Assembly (NCBI GenBank): GCA_024235915.1 | Contig: JACKLO010000023.1 | Span: 1 to 64,000 of the forward strand | Reading direction: 5' to 3' | Length of the DNA stretch: 64,000 nt | Origin: Burkholderiaceae bacterium | Lineage (GTDB): Bacteria; Pseudomonadota; Gammaproteobacteria; Burkholderiales; Burkholderiaceae_C | Part shown: positions 35,832-44,318 of the stretch, piece after piece | Position numbering within the stretch: position 1 is the stretch's first letter | How the letters are laid out: the number at the start of each line of letters is the position of its first letter | Translations under genes and position numbers: made by a program | Notes under the pieces: generated by a model | Seen by the model: the letters and a program-made list of their open reading frames with translations, nothing else | Told to the model about the DNA's origin: nothing | The model's database searches: none

Positions 35832-38005
35832 TCCTCGAGCCCCGCATGGCGTTGATTGCGCTGTTGCTGCGCCTCGTGCAGCCGCCAGTAAGCGCCCTGG
35901 CTGGCCAGCAACTGATCGTGGGTGCCGGTCTCGACGATGCGGCCGCGGTCCATCACCACCAGCCGATCGGCACGTTTGAGCGTGGACAGCCGGTGCGCCA
36001 CGGCGATGGTGGTGCGGCCCTGCACCAGGTTGTCCAGCGCCTTCTGGATCTCGCCTTCGGTTTCCGTGTCCACCGACGAGGTGGCTTCGTCGAGGATCAG
36101 GATGCGCGGGTCGATCAGCAGCGCGCGCGCGATGCTGATGCGCTGGCGCTCGCCACCGCTCAGGCCCTGGCCACGTTCGCCCACCAGGCTGTCGTAGCCA
36201 TGCGGCAGGCGCAGGATGAACTCGTGCGCGTGCGCCGCGCGCGCCGCGGCCACGATCTGGGCGCGGGTGGCACCGGGTTTGCCGTAGGCGATGTTCTCGG
36301 CGATGGTGCCGAAGAACAGGAAGGGCTCCTGCAGCACGACGCCGATGTGGCGCCGCCAGTCGGCCAGCGCGAAGCGGCGCAGGTCGGTGCCGTCGGCGGT
36401 GATGCGGCCTTCGGTCACGTCGTAGAAGCGGCAGATCAGGTTGACCAGGGTGCTCTTGCCGGATCCGCTGTGGCCCACCAGGCCGATCATCTCGCCGGGG
36501 CGGATGACCAGGTCCATGTTGCGGATCACCGCGCGCGGGCCGTAGCGGAAGCCCACGCCCTGCAGCGCGATCTCGCCCTTCAGTTCACCCACCGGCACCG
36601 GCTGCGCCGGCTCTGGCACGTTGCTGTGGTGGTCCAGGATGTCGAAGATGCGCTTGGCGCCGGCGGCGGCCTTCTGCGTCACCGAGACGATGCGGCTCAT
36701 CGAATCCAGCCGGCCGTAGAAGCGGCCGATGTACGCGATGAAGGCCGTGAGCACGCCCACGGTCACCTGTCCGCGGCTGACCAGCCAGATGCCGAAGCCC
36801 CAGACCACCAGCAGGCCGATCTCCGTCATCAGCGCCACGGTGGGCGAGAACAGGCTCCAGGTCTTGTTCAGCCGGTCGTTGATGGCCAGGTTGTGCGCGT
36901 TGGCCTCGCGGAAGCGCTGTGCCTCGCGCTTCTCCTGCGCGAAGGCCTTGACCACGCGGATGCCGGGGATGGTGTCAGCCAGCACGCTGGTCACCTCACC
37001 CCAGACGCGGTCGATCTTCTCGAAGCCGGTGCGCAGGCGGTCGCGCACGAGGTGGATCAGCCAGGCGATGAAGGGCAGCGGCAGCAGCGTCACCAGGGCC
37101 AGCGCGGGGTCGATGCTGAAGAGGATGGCCGCTGTCATGCCGATCATCAGCACGTCGGTGGCGAAGTCCAGTGCGTGCAGTGACAGGTAGACGCTGATGC
37201 GGTCGGTCTCGCTGCCGATGCGCGAGATCAGGTCGCCGGTGCGCTTGGCACCAAAGTAGTCCAGGCTCAGGTGCAGCAGGTGCTCGAAGGTGGCGGTGCG
37301 CAGGTCGGCGCTGATGCGCTCGCTCACCAGCGCCAGCAGCCAGGTCTTGGCCCAGCCCAGGCCCCAGGCCGCCAGCGCCGACAGCAGCAGCCCGCCCAGC
37401 AGCATGGCCACCAGCATGGGGTCGATGGCCTGCCCGTTCTGGAACGGGATCAGCACGTCGTCCATCAGCGGGATGGTCAGGTAGGGCGGCACCAGCGCGG
37501 CACCGGTGGCGCCCAGCGTGAGCGCAAAGCCGGCCGCCAGCTGCCCCTGGTAGGGCCGGGCGAAGCGCCACAGGCGCAGGAGGACCCATGTGGACGGGCG
37601 TTCCGGTGTTTCGGCAGCGAAGTCCTCGTCGTCGGCTGCCGGGTCGTCGTCGGTCGACGCCGCGGGGTCGGCCAGCCGGCGCAGCTGACGTTCGAAGGCC
37701 TGCAGCAGCGCCAGCGCCTGCGGGTTGGCGGCGAGCGTGAACCGCCACAGGGCCAACCGGCCGGAGGCGTCGTGCAACGATAGCTGGGCCAGCCCGCCGC
37801 TGTCGGCGTGCCGCAGTTCCATCCCGGGCTGCAGCGGCCAGGACCGCCAGGTCGCGCTGCCGCCGTCATGGGCCAGCAATCGATGGTCCGTGACGCAGAC
37901 GCTTCCCGAGGCGAAGCGGCCATCGGCGCCCAGATCCAGCGTCAGGCGCGCCCGCAACGTCTCGCCAACGTCGAGGACAGGGTCGGCGGGCACGGTCACG
38001 GTCAT
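35828..38005 (-). CDS. ABC transporter, fused permease and ATPase, cyanophycin-associated
   Basis: A 725-residue half-transporter. The first ~140 residues are a soluble domain (VGETLRARLTLDLGADGRFASGSVCVTDHRLLAHD) not found in ordinary exporters; it ends in an acidic linker. A six-helix exporter membrane domain (about 150-440) follows, then an ATPase with Walker A GHSGSGKST near 510, Q-loop VVLQEPFLFFGT, signature GLSGGERQRISIARAL near 615 and Walker B ILILDEATSSVDTETE. It should act as a dimer. Head-to-head with the CphA' gene (258-bp gap), it links transport to cyanophycin. The cargo is unknown. Confidence 0.87.
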   Translation of the reverse strand: MTVTVPADPVLDVGETLRARLTLDLGADGRFASGSVCVTDHRLLAHDGGSATWRSWPLQPGMELRHADSGGLAQLSLHDASGRLALWRFTLAANPQALALLQAFERQLRRLADPAASTDDDPAADDEDFAAETPERPSTWVLLRLWRFARPYQGQLAAGFALTLGATGAALVPPYLTIPLMDDVLIPFQNGQAIDPMLVAMLLGGLLLSALAAWGLGWAKTWLLALVSERISADLRTATFEHLLHLSLDYFGAKRTGDLISRIGSETDRISVYLSLHALDFATDVLMIGMTAAILFSIDPALALVTLLPLPFIAWLIHLVRDRLRTGFEKIDRVWGEVTSVLADTIPGIRVVKAFAQEKREAQRFREANAHNLAINDRLNKTWSLFSPTVALMTEIGLLVVWGFGIWLVSRGQVTVGVLTAFIAYIGRFYGRLDSMSRIVSVTQKAAAGAKRIFDILDHHSNVPEPAQPVPVGELKGEIALQGVGFRYGPRAVIRNMDLVIRPGEMIGLVGHSGSGKSTLVNLICRFYDVTEGRITADGTDLRRFALADWRRHIGVVLQEPFLFFGTIAENIAYGKPGATRAQIVAAARAAHAHEFILRLPHGYDSLVGERGQGLSGGERQRISIARALLIDPRILILDEATSSVDTETEGEIQKALDNLVQGRTTIAVAHRLSTLKRADRLVVMDRGRIVETGTHDQLLASQGAYWRLHEAQQQRNQRHAGLEE

Positions 38006-38263
38006 GGGGCAGATCGGTGGGCGGCGGATTGTGACGCATGCCGTGCTGGGTCGTCGGGCCGCGGCGCCGCGCGTCGGAGGTGGACATGGCACTGTCGAAG
38101 CGGTTCCGACGGCAGCGCAAGTGGCGGTTCAAACTTCGGCGTCAACGGGGGTGGCAGAGCACGCGTTGACCGCGTCGCCGCGATCGCGCCAGACCTGGCG
38201 CGAAGGCGCAGAATCGCACCCGCTTCCGTTCCACGAACCTCGGCGTCAGACCGCTTCCCTGCC

Positions 38264-40420
38264 ATGACCGTCTTCGACGACATCCGCCTGCTGCGGGTGA
38301 GTTTCCTGCGCGGCCCCAACCAATGGACCTACCGCTCCGCGCTGGAGGTCTGGCTGGATCTGGGTGTCCTGGAGGATTGGCCGTCAGACAAGCTGCCCGG
38401 CTTCGTCGACCGCCTGACGGCTGCCCTGCCGGCCCTGGCCGAACACCATTGCGGCGTCGGCGAGGCCGGTGGTTTCGGCCAGCGGCTGCGCGAAGGCACC
38501 TGGCTGGGCCACGTGCTGGAGCACATGGTCATCGAGTTGCTCAACCTGGCTGGCATGCCCACCGGCTTCGGCCAGACGCGCAGCACCTCGCAGCGTGGCG
38601 TCTACCGCATGGTGTTCCGCGCCCGCGACGAGGTGGTCGCGCGGGCCGCGCTCACGCAGGGCCACAAGCTGCTGATGAAGCTGGTCAACGATCAGCGTCC
38701 GGTGGACGTCGACGCGGCGGTGAAGACCGTGCGCGCCGCCATCGACGACGCCTACCTCGGCCCCAGCACGGCCCACATCGTGGCCTGCGCCACCGAGCGT
38801 GGCATCCCGCACCTGCGCCTGAACGACGGCAACCTGGTGCAGTTGGGGCATGGCCGGCGCCAGCACCGCATCTGGACGGCCGAGACCGACCGCACCAGCG
38901 CCATCGCCGAGGGCATCGCCGGTGACAAGGACCTCACCAAGCGCCTGCTGTCCGAGGTGGGCGTGCCGGTGCCCGAAGGCCAGACCGTCGCAACACCGGC
39001 AGCGGCCTGGGAAGCTGCCGAGGACATCGGCCTGCCGGTGGTGGTGAAGCCGGCCGACGGCAACCATGGCCGTGGCGTGACGCTGGACCTGCGCACGCAG
39101 GAGCAGGTGGAAGCCGCGTGGGTGGTGGCCGAGCGCCACGGCAGCGAGGTGCTGGTGGAGCGGCACGTGCCTGGCGACGAGCACCGGCTGCTGGTGGTGG
39201 CCGGCCGTGTGGTGGCCGCCGCGCGCGGCGAGACCGCCTGGGTCACCGGCGACGGCGTGCGCAGCGTGACGGCGCTGGTGGATGCGCAGCTGAACACCGA
39301 CCCGCGCCGCGGCGACACCGAAGACCACCCGCTGGCGCGGCTGAAACCGGCCGACGACGGCGTCATCCTGGCCGACCTGGCCCGCCAGGACCTGACGCCC
39401 GACGCGGTGCCGGCCGCCGGCCGCCGGGTGCTGATCCAGCGCAATGGCAATGTCTCGATCGACTGCACCGACGAGGTTCATCCCGACGTCGCCCGCGTGG
39501 TGGAACTGGCGGTACGCACGGTGGGTCTGGACATTGCCGGCGTGGACCTGGTGGCCGAGGACATCGGCCGCCCGCTGGCGGCGCAGGGCGGCGCCATCGT
39601 CGAGGTCAACGCCGGCCCCGGGCTGCTGGCGCACCTGAAGCCGGCCGTGGGCCATCCGCGGGCCGTCGGCCATGCGATCGTCGAGCACCTGTTTCCAAAG
39701 GATGGCGACGTGGCCAATGGTCGCATCCCGCTGGTCGGCATCGCCGGCAGCGTGGCGTCCACGGAGGTGGCCCGCCTGACCGCCTGGCTGCTGCAGCTGG
39801 CCGGCCATGCGGTGGGCCTGGCCTGTCGCGACGGGCTGTTCCTGGGCGGGCGCTGCATCGACGCCGTCGACGCCACCGACAGTGCCGTGGCCCAGCGCCT
39901 GCTGATCAGCCGTGAGGTCGACTGTGCGGTGTTCGAGAACGGCGCGGCGACCGTGCTCGACCAGGGCCTCGCCTACGACCGCTGCCGCATCGGTGTGGTC
40001 ACCGACCTTGGCGGTGCCGAGGCCCTGGCACGGCACGACATCCGCGACACCGACCAGATGCCGCGTGTGCTGCGCACGCAGATGGACGTGGTGCTGGGCG
40101 ACGGCACCGGCGTGCTCAATGCCGACGACCCGGCCGTTGCAGCCCTGGCCGAATACTGTGACGGCAGCGTGCTGCTGTACGCGACCGAAGCCGCAGCGCT
40201 GGCGGCGCACCGCGCAGAAGGCGGCCGCGCCGTCCGCCATGACGGAAAGACGCTGTGGCTGTGCGAAGGCACGGCCGAGCGGGCGCTGCGCCTGCACGCA
40301 GCCCCGGCCCTGCCCGCGGCGGTGCTGCTGCCCGCGGTGGCCGCGGCCTGGGCTCACGGCCTCACGCCGGCGCTGCTGGCGGCCGGCATCGACACCTACG
40401 CCGCGCACGCGGCCGCCTGA
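38264..40420 (+). CDS. CphA' - cyanophycin synthetase homologue with degenerate ligase site
   Basis: A 718-residue protein. An N-terminal domain (RLLRVSFLRGPNQWTYRSAL ...) is followed by an ATP-grasp region (DKDLTKRLLSEVGVPVPEG, VVVKPADGNHGRGVTL, IVEVNAGPGLLAHLKP) that looks intact. The Mur-ligase-like domain is damaged: where CphA has GTNGKTT, this protein has G492IAGSVAS, without the P-loop Lys. The Mur C-terminal domain is missing. Similar shortened CphA' proteins accompany CphA in Cupriavidus and relatives. It may help polymerisation or priming, but its function is unproven. cphA follows 12 bases later. Confidence 0.87.
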   Translation: MTVFDDIRLLRVSFLRGPNQWTYRSALEVWLDLGVLEDWPSDKLPGFVDRLTAALPALAEHHCGVGEAGGFGQRLREGTWLGHVLEHMVIELLNLAGMPTGFGQTRSTSQRGVYRMVFRARDEVVARAALTQGHKLLMKLVNDQRPVDVDAAVKTVRAAIDDAYLGPSTAHIVACATERGIPHLRLNDGNLVQLGHGRRQHRIWTAETDRTSAIAEGIAGDKDLTKRLLSEVGVPVPEGQTVATPAAAWEAAEDIGLPVVVKPADGNHGRGVTLDLRTQEQVEAAWVVAERHGSEVLVERHVPGDEHRLLVVAGRVVAAARGETAWVTGDGVRSVTALVDAQLNTDPRRGDTEDHPLARLKPADDGVILADLARQDLTPDAVPAAGRRVLIQRNGNVSIDCTDEVHPDVARVVELAVRTVGLDIAGVDLVAEDIGRPLAAQGGAIVEVNAGPGLLAHLKPAVGHPRAVGHAIVEHLFPKDGDVANGRIPLVGIAGSVASTEVARLTAWLLQLAGHAVGLACRDGLFLGGRCIDAVDATDSAVAQRLLISREVDCAVFENGAATVLDQGLAYDRCRIGVVTDLGGAEALARHDIRDTDQMPRVLRTQMDVVLGDGTGVLNADDPAVAALAEYCDGSVLLYATEAAALAAHRAEGGRAVRHDGKTLWLCEGTAERALRLHAAPALPAAVLLPAVAAAWAHGLTPALLAAGIDTYAAHAAA

Positions 40421-40432
40421 CATCTCACTGCC

Positions 40433-43015
40433 ATGGACATCAGCCGCATTCGCGCCCTGCGCGGCCCCAACCTGTGGAGCCGGTACACCGCCATCCAGGC
40501 CATCGTGACCTGCACGCCCGAAGAGTGCGCCATCGAGGCCGGCTCGCCGCTGGAGCGCCGCCTGCGCGAGCGCCTGCCTGCGGTGGGCGTCGTGCGCACC
40601 GTGGGCAACTTCGACCCCATCCCGCTGGCGCGCTGGCTGGAAGGACTGACCCTGGCGCTGCAGACGCAGGCCGGCTGTCCGGTGAGTTTCAGCCGCACCG
40701 CGCCAGCGCCCGAGCCGGGCGTCTTCCAGGTCATCGTCGAGTACACCGAGGAAAAGGTGGGCTTGCTGGCCTTCGAGCAGGCGCAGCGCCTGCTGGCGGC
40801 TGCGGCGGCTGATGCGCCGTTCGACACCGATGCCGTGGTGGCCGAACTTCGCGCGCTGGACGAGGACATCCGCCTGGGGCCGAGCACGGGCGCCATCGTG
40901 CGCGCCGCGGTGCAGCGCGGCATCCCCTTCCGGCGTCTCAGCGAGGGCAGCCTGGTGCAGTTCGGCTGGGGTGCGAAGCAGCGCCGCATCTGGGCCGCGG
41001 AGATCGACCGCACGGGCGCCGTGGCCGAGCAGATTGCGCAGGACAAGGACCTGAGCAAGGCGCTGCTGGCCGCCGCCGGTGTGCCGGTGCCGCGCGGCCG
41101 GCCGGTGGACAGCGCCGATGAGGGCTGGGCGGTGGCGCAGCAGATCGGCCTGCCGGTGGTCGTCAAGCCGCGTGATGGCAACCAGGGCAAGGGTGTGACC
41201 GTCAACATCCAGTCGCGCGACCATTTCGACATCGCCCACCGTGTGGCTTCCGAGATCGGTCAGCCGATGGTGGAGCAGTTCCTGCCGGGGCACGATTTCC
41301 GCCTGCTGGTGGTGGGCGACAAGCTGGTGGCCGCGGCGCGGCGCGACCCGCCGTTCGTCATCGGCGACGGCCAGCACACGGTGCGTGAACTGGTGGACGC
41401 GGTGAACGCCGACCCGCGGCGCGGCGACGGCCATGCCACCGCGCTGACGAAGGTGCGCCTGGACGACATCGCGCTGGCGCGGCTGAACCTGCAAGGCCTG
41501 TCCCCCGAAGCCGTGCCGGCGGCCGGCCAACGCGTGGTGCTGCGCAACAACGCCAACCTGAGCACCGGCGGCACCGCCACCGACGTCACCGACGACGTGC
41601 ACCCGGAAGTGGCCGCCCGGGCCGTCTCTGCGGCGCGCATGGTGGGGCTGGAGATCTGCGGCGTGGACGTGGTCTGCGAGACCGTGGGCCAGCCGTTGGA
41701 AGCGCAGCGCGGCGGCATCGTCGAAGTCAACGCGGCACCTGGCCTGCGCATGCACCTGGCGCCCAGCTACGGCAAGGCGCGGCCGGTTGGCGAAGCCATC
41801 ATCGAGCGGCTGTATGCCGCCGGCGACGATGGCCGCATCCCGCTGGTGGCCGTCACCGGCACGAACGGCAAGACCACGGTGACCCGGCTCACGGCGCACC
41901 TGCTGGCCGCGGCCGGCCACCGCGTGGGCATGACGCTGACCGACGGCGTGTGGGTGGACGGCCACTGCATCGACACCGGCGACTGCAGCGGGCCGAAGAG
42001 CGCACGCAAGGTGCTGATGCACCCGGACACCGATGCTGCGGTGCTGGAAACTGCCCGCGGCGGCATCCTGCGCGAAGGCCTGGCCTTCGACCGCTGCCAG
42101 GTCGCGGTGGTCACCAACATCGGCGAGGGTGACCACCTGGGCCTGAACTTCATCACCACGGTGGAGGACCTGGCGGTGCTCAAGCGCACCATCGTCGCCA
42201 ACGTGGCCGACAGCGGCTTTGCCGTGCTCAATGCCGCCGACCCGCACACGCTGGCCATGGCCTCGGCCTGCCCGGGCCAGGTGATCCTGTTCGCCACCGA
42301 TCCGCGGCTGCCGGCGCTGGCGGCGCACCGTGCGCAGGGGCGGCGGGTGGTGACGGTGGAAGGCGGCGACATCGTCGCCATCGACGGCCCGGCACGCGCG
42401 CGCATGCCGCTGGCCGAGGTGCCGTTGACCCGCGGCGGCCGCATCGGCTTCCAGGTGGAGAACGCACTGGCGGCGGTGGGCGCGGCCTGGGGTTGCGGGC
42501 TGCCGTTCGACGCCGTGCGCGCCGGGCTGGCGAGCTTCGTCAACGATGCCGAAAGTGCACCGGGCCGCTTCAACGTGATGGACATCGGCGGCGCCACCGT
42601 GATCGCCGACTATGGCCACAACCCCGACGCCATGCGTGCCCTGGTGCAGGCCGTCGACGCGATGCCGGCGCAGCGGCGCAGTGTCGTGATCAGCGCCGCG
42701 GGCGACCGGCGTGACGAGGACATCCGCGTGCAGACGCAGATCCTGGGGGCCGCCTTCGACGACGTGATCCTTTATCAGGATGCCGCGCAGCGTGGCCGCG
42801 CCGACGGCGAGGTGGTGGCGCTGCTGCGTCAGGGCCTGCAGGGCGCGTCGCGCACGACGCGGGTGGACGAGGTGCATGGCGAGTTCATCGCCATCGACCA
42901 GGCCCTGGCGCGCCTGCAAGCCGGTGACCTCTGCCTGGTGCTGGTGGACCAGGTGGAAGAAGCGCTGGCGCACCTGGCGCTGCGGCAGCGGGAGGCGTCG
43001 GGCACCACGGCCTGA
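40433..43015 (+). CDS. cphA: cyanophycin synthetase CphA
   Basis: An 860-residue enzyme, the usual CphA length. An N-terminal domain (about 1-160) is followed by the ATP-grasp domain that adds Asp to the backbone (VVVKPRDGNQGKGVTVNIQS, GGIVEVNAAPGLRMHL) and the Mur-ligase domain that adds Arg to the Asp side chain (P-loop G476TNGKTT, LETARGGILREGLAFD, FNVMDIGGATVIADYGHNPDA). It makes multi-L-arginyl-poly-L-aspartate, a nitrogen and carbon store, in the cytoplasm. It forms an operon with CphA'. No cyanophycinase (cphB) or isoaspartyl dipeptidase gene is seen in the window. Confidence 0.95.
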   Translation: MDISRIRALRGPNLWSRYTAIQAIVTCTPEECAIEAGSPLERRLRERLPAVGVVRTVGNFDPIPLARWLEGLTLALQTQAGCPVSFSRTAPAPEPGVFQVIVEYTEEKVGLLAFEQAQRLLAAAAADAPFDTDAVVAELRALDEDIRLGPSTGAIVRAAVQRGIPFRRLSEGSLVQFGWGAKQRRIWAAEIDRTGAVAEQIAQDKDLSKALLAAAGVPVPRGRPVDSADEGWAVAQQIGLPVVVKPRDGNQGKGVTVNIQSRDHFDIAHRVASEIGQPMVEQFLPGHDFRLLVVGDKLVAAARRDPPFVIGDGQHTVRELVDAVNADPRRGDGHATALTKVRLDDIALARLNLQGLSPEAVPAAGQRVVLRNNANLSTGGTATDVTDDVHPEVAARAVSAARMVGLEICGVDVVCETVGQPLEAQRGGIVEVNAAPGLRMHLAPSYGKARPVGEAIIERLYAAGDDGRIPLVAVTGTNGKTTVTRLTAHLLAAAGHRVGMTLTDGVWVDGHCIDTGDCSGPKSARKVLMHPDTDAAVLETARGGILREGLAFDRCQVAVVTNIGEGDHLGLNFITTVEDLAVLKRTIVANVADSGFAVLNAADPHTLAMASACPGQVILFATDPRLPALAAHRAQGRRVVTVEGGDIVAIDGPARARMPLAEVPLTRGGRIGFQVENALAAVGAAWGCGLPFDAVRAGLASFVNDAESAPGRFNVMDIGGATVIADYGHNPDAMRALVQAVDAMPAQRRSVVISAAGDRRDEDIRVQTQILGAAFDDVILYQDAAQRGRADGEVVALLRQGLQGASRTTRVDEVHGEFIAIDQALARLQAGDLCLVLVDQVEEALAHLALRQREASGTTA

Positions 43016-43260
43016 CGCGGGGCCACCGGCGGGGCGGCCGGATCCCGGGATGGCTCGGCGCCTCACCCCTGACGGCGGGTCGTGCGCAAATCACACCCCG
43101 CGATCCGGTGGGTTGGGCGTGCCATTGCGGCGAATCGGCCTCATTCCTGGCCGATCTGGAAGTTCTCTGGAAGTGGCGCTGCCTATCTTCCCTGGCACCG
43201 TCCCGCCACGTCGGCGGGGCGCCTTGTGATCCACGCCAACACCTCCAGGAGCCACCCTTC

Positions 43261-43968
43261 ATGACCCCTCGTCTTCTCACCCGCACCCTGCTGGCGGCCG
43301 CGCTCGGCGCCGGTCTGGCCACGTCCGCCCACGCCGGCCTGGCCAATGGCAGCTTCGAGGACCTGCTCGTGGAGATGCCGGGCTCCCTGTTCGTCCAGAC
43401 CGCTGCCGAGAACGTGCCCGGCTGGATGACGACGGCGTCCGACGGCAAGATTGAAATCTGGCAGGGCATGGGCCCCAACAGTGAAGTGCCGGAAGGCCCT
43501 TCGGAAGACGGCAGCCGCTATGCCGAACTCAATGCGACGCAGTCGTCCACGCTGTTCCAGGACGTGACCGGCGTCGCCGCCGATGCGATCGTGGGCTGGT
43601 CGCTGGCGCACCGTGGCCGCACCGGCGAAGACACCATGCGCCTGACGATCACCGACCTCGGTGAAGATGGCGTCTTCGGCACGCTGGACGACGAAGAACT
43701 GTTCACCGACACCTTCACCGACGGCCTGGCCTGGCAACAGCACAGCGGCACGGACATCGTCGCCCTGGGCAACACCGTGCGCTTCGCCTTCGAGGCGGTC
43801 AGCACCGCCAACGGCGACCTGACGACCGGCAACTTCCTGGATGCCGCCGACTTCGGCGTCGGCGTCGGTGTGCCCACGCCCCCGGTGCCGGAACCCGGCA
43901 CCTGGGCCATGATGCTGGCCGGCCTGGCCGCCACCGCCGGCATCGCGCGCCGCATGCGCCGCGCCTGA
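43261..43968 (+). CDS. PEP-CTERM sorting domain protein
   Basis: A 235-residue exported protein starting at 43261 with AGGAG upstream. A signal peptide (LLTRTLLAAALGAGLATSAHA) leads to LANGSFEDLLVEMPGSLFVQT, a start common in extracellular beta-sandwich proteins (NGSFE). A single beta-rich domain follows (DGSRYAELNATQSSTLFQDV, GWSLAHRGRTGEDTM). The tail VPEPGTWAMMLAGLAATAGIARRMRRA is a PEP-CTERM signal. It probably belongs to an extracellular matrix or glycan-associated system; exosortase is not in the window. The 245-bp gap before it shows no clear promoter. Confidence 0.85.
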   Translation: MTPRLLTRTLLAAALGAGLATSAHAGLANGSFEDLLVEMPGSLFVQTAAENVPGWMTTASDGKIEIWQGMGPNSEVPEGPSEDGSRYAELNATQSSTLFQDVTGVAADAIVGWSLAHRGRTGEDTMRLTITDLGEDGVFGTLDDEELFTDTFTDGLAWQQHSGTDIVALGNTVRFAFEAVSTANGDLTTGNFLDAADFGVGVGVPTPPVPEPGTWAMMLAGLAATAGIARRMRRA

Positions 43969-43974
43969 TCCAGG

Positions 43975-44054
43975 CTCGCCTTCGGGCGAGGCGCCAAACC
44001 CGGGCCGCTTTCGAGCGGCGTACCGCACAAAGGCCGCCTTCGAGCGGCCTTTTG
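43975..44054 (+). terminator. hairpin followed by a rho-independent terminator after the PEP-CTERM gene
   Basis: CTCGCC-TTCG-GGCGAG (43975-43990) is followed by AGGCCGC-CTTCGA-GCGGCCT (44031-44050) with a TTTT run. The second has the form of an intrinsic terminator. The remaining gap to 44318 holds no gene, only scattered GC-rich inverted repeats and the unassigned promoter of the SARP gene. Confidence 0.75.
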
Positions 44055-44318
44055 CATGATGGGCGCCCGCAGTCGCGCACCAGCTTGGCCAACGCGGGAT
44101 CACCCGCCCCCGCACCTCGGGGGCTTGGCCCGCGACGGAATCGGCCTCGCCGTGAACGGCATCATGGCCGCTGGCGACGCGTGCCGCAGCGCCGCGGATG
44201 CGGCCCGAAACAGATGATCGCCACGGCCACAATCGCGCCCGCTCGCTGCGGTTGTCGGCCGCGTCGTCACAGGGACGATCGGCGTGGTGAGCTGTCGTAT
44301 CGGTTCACTGCAACTGCC

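Noticed and set aside
38384..43066. 1,560-codon minus-strand frame over both cyanophycin synthetase genes
   Set aside because: CphA' and CphA motifs are unambiguous on the plus strand; the minus frame is His/Arg/Gln-rich with no recognisable domain.
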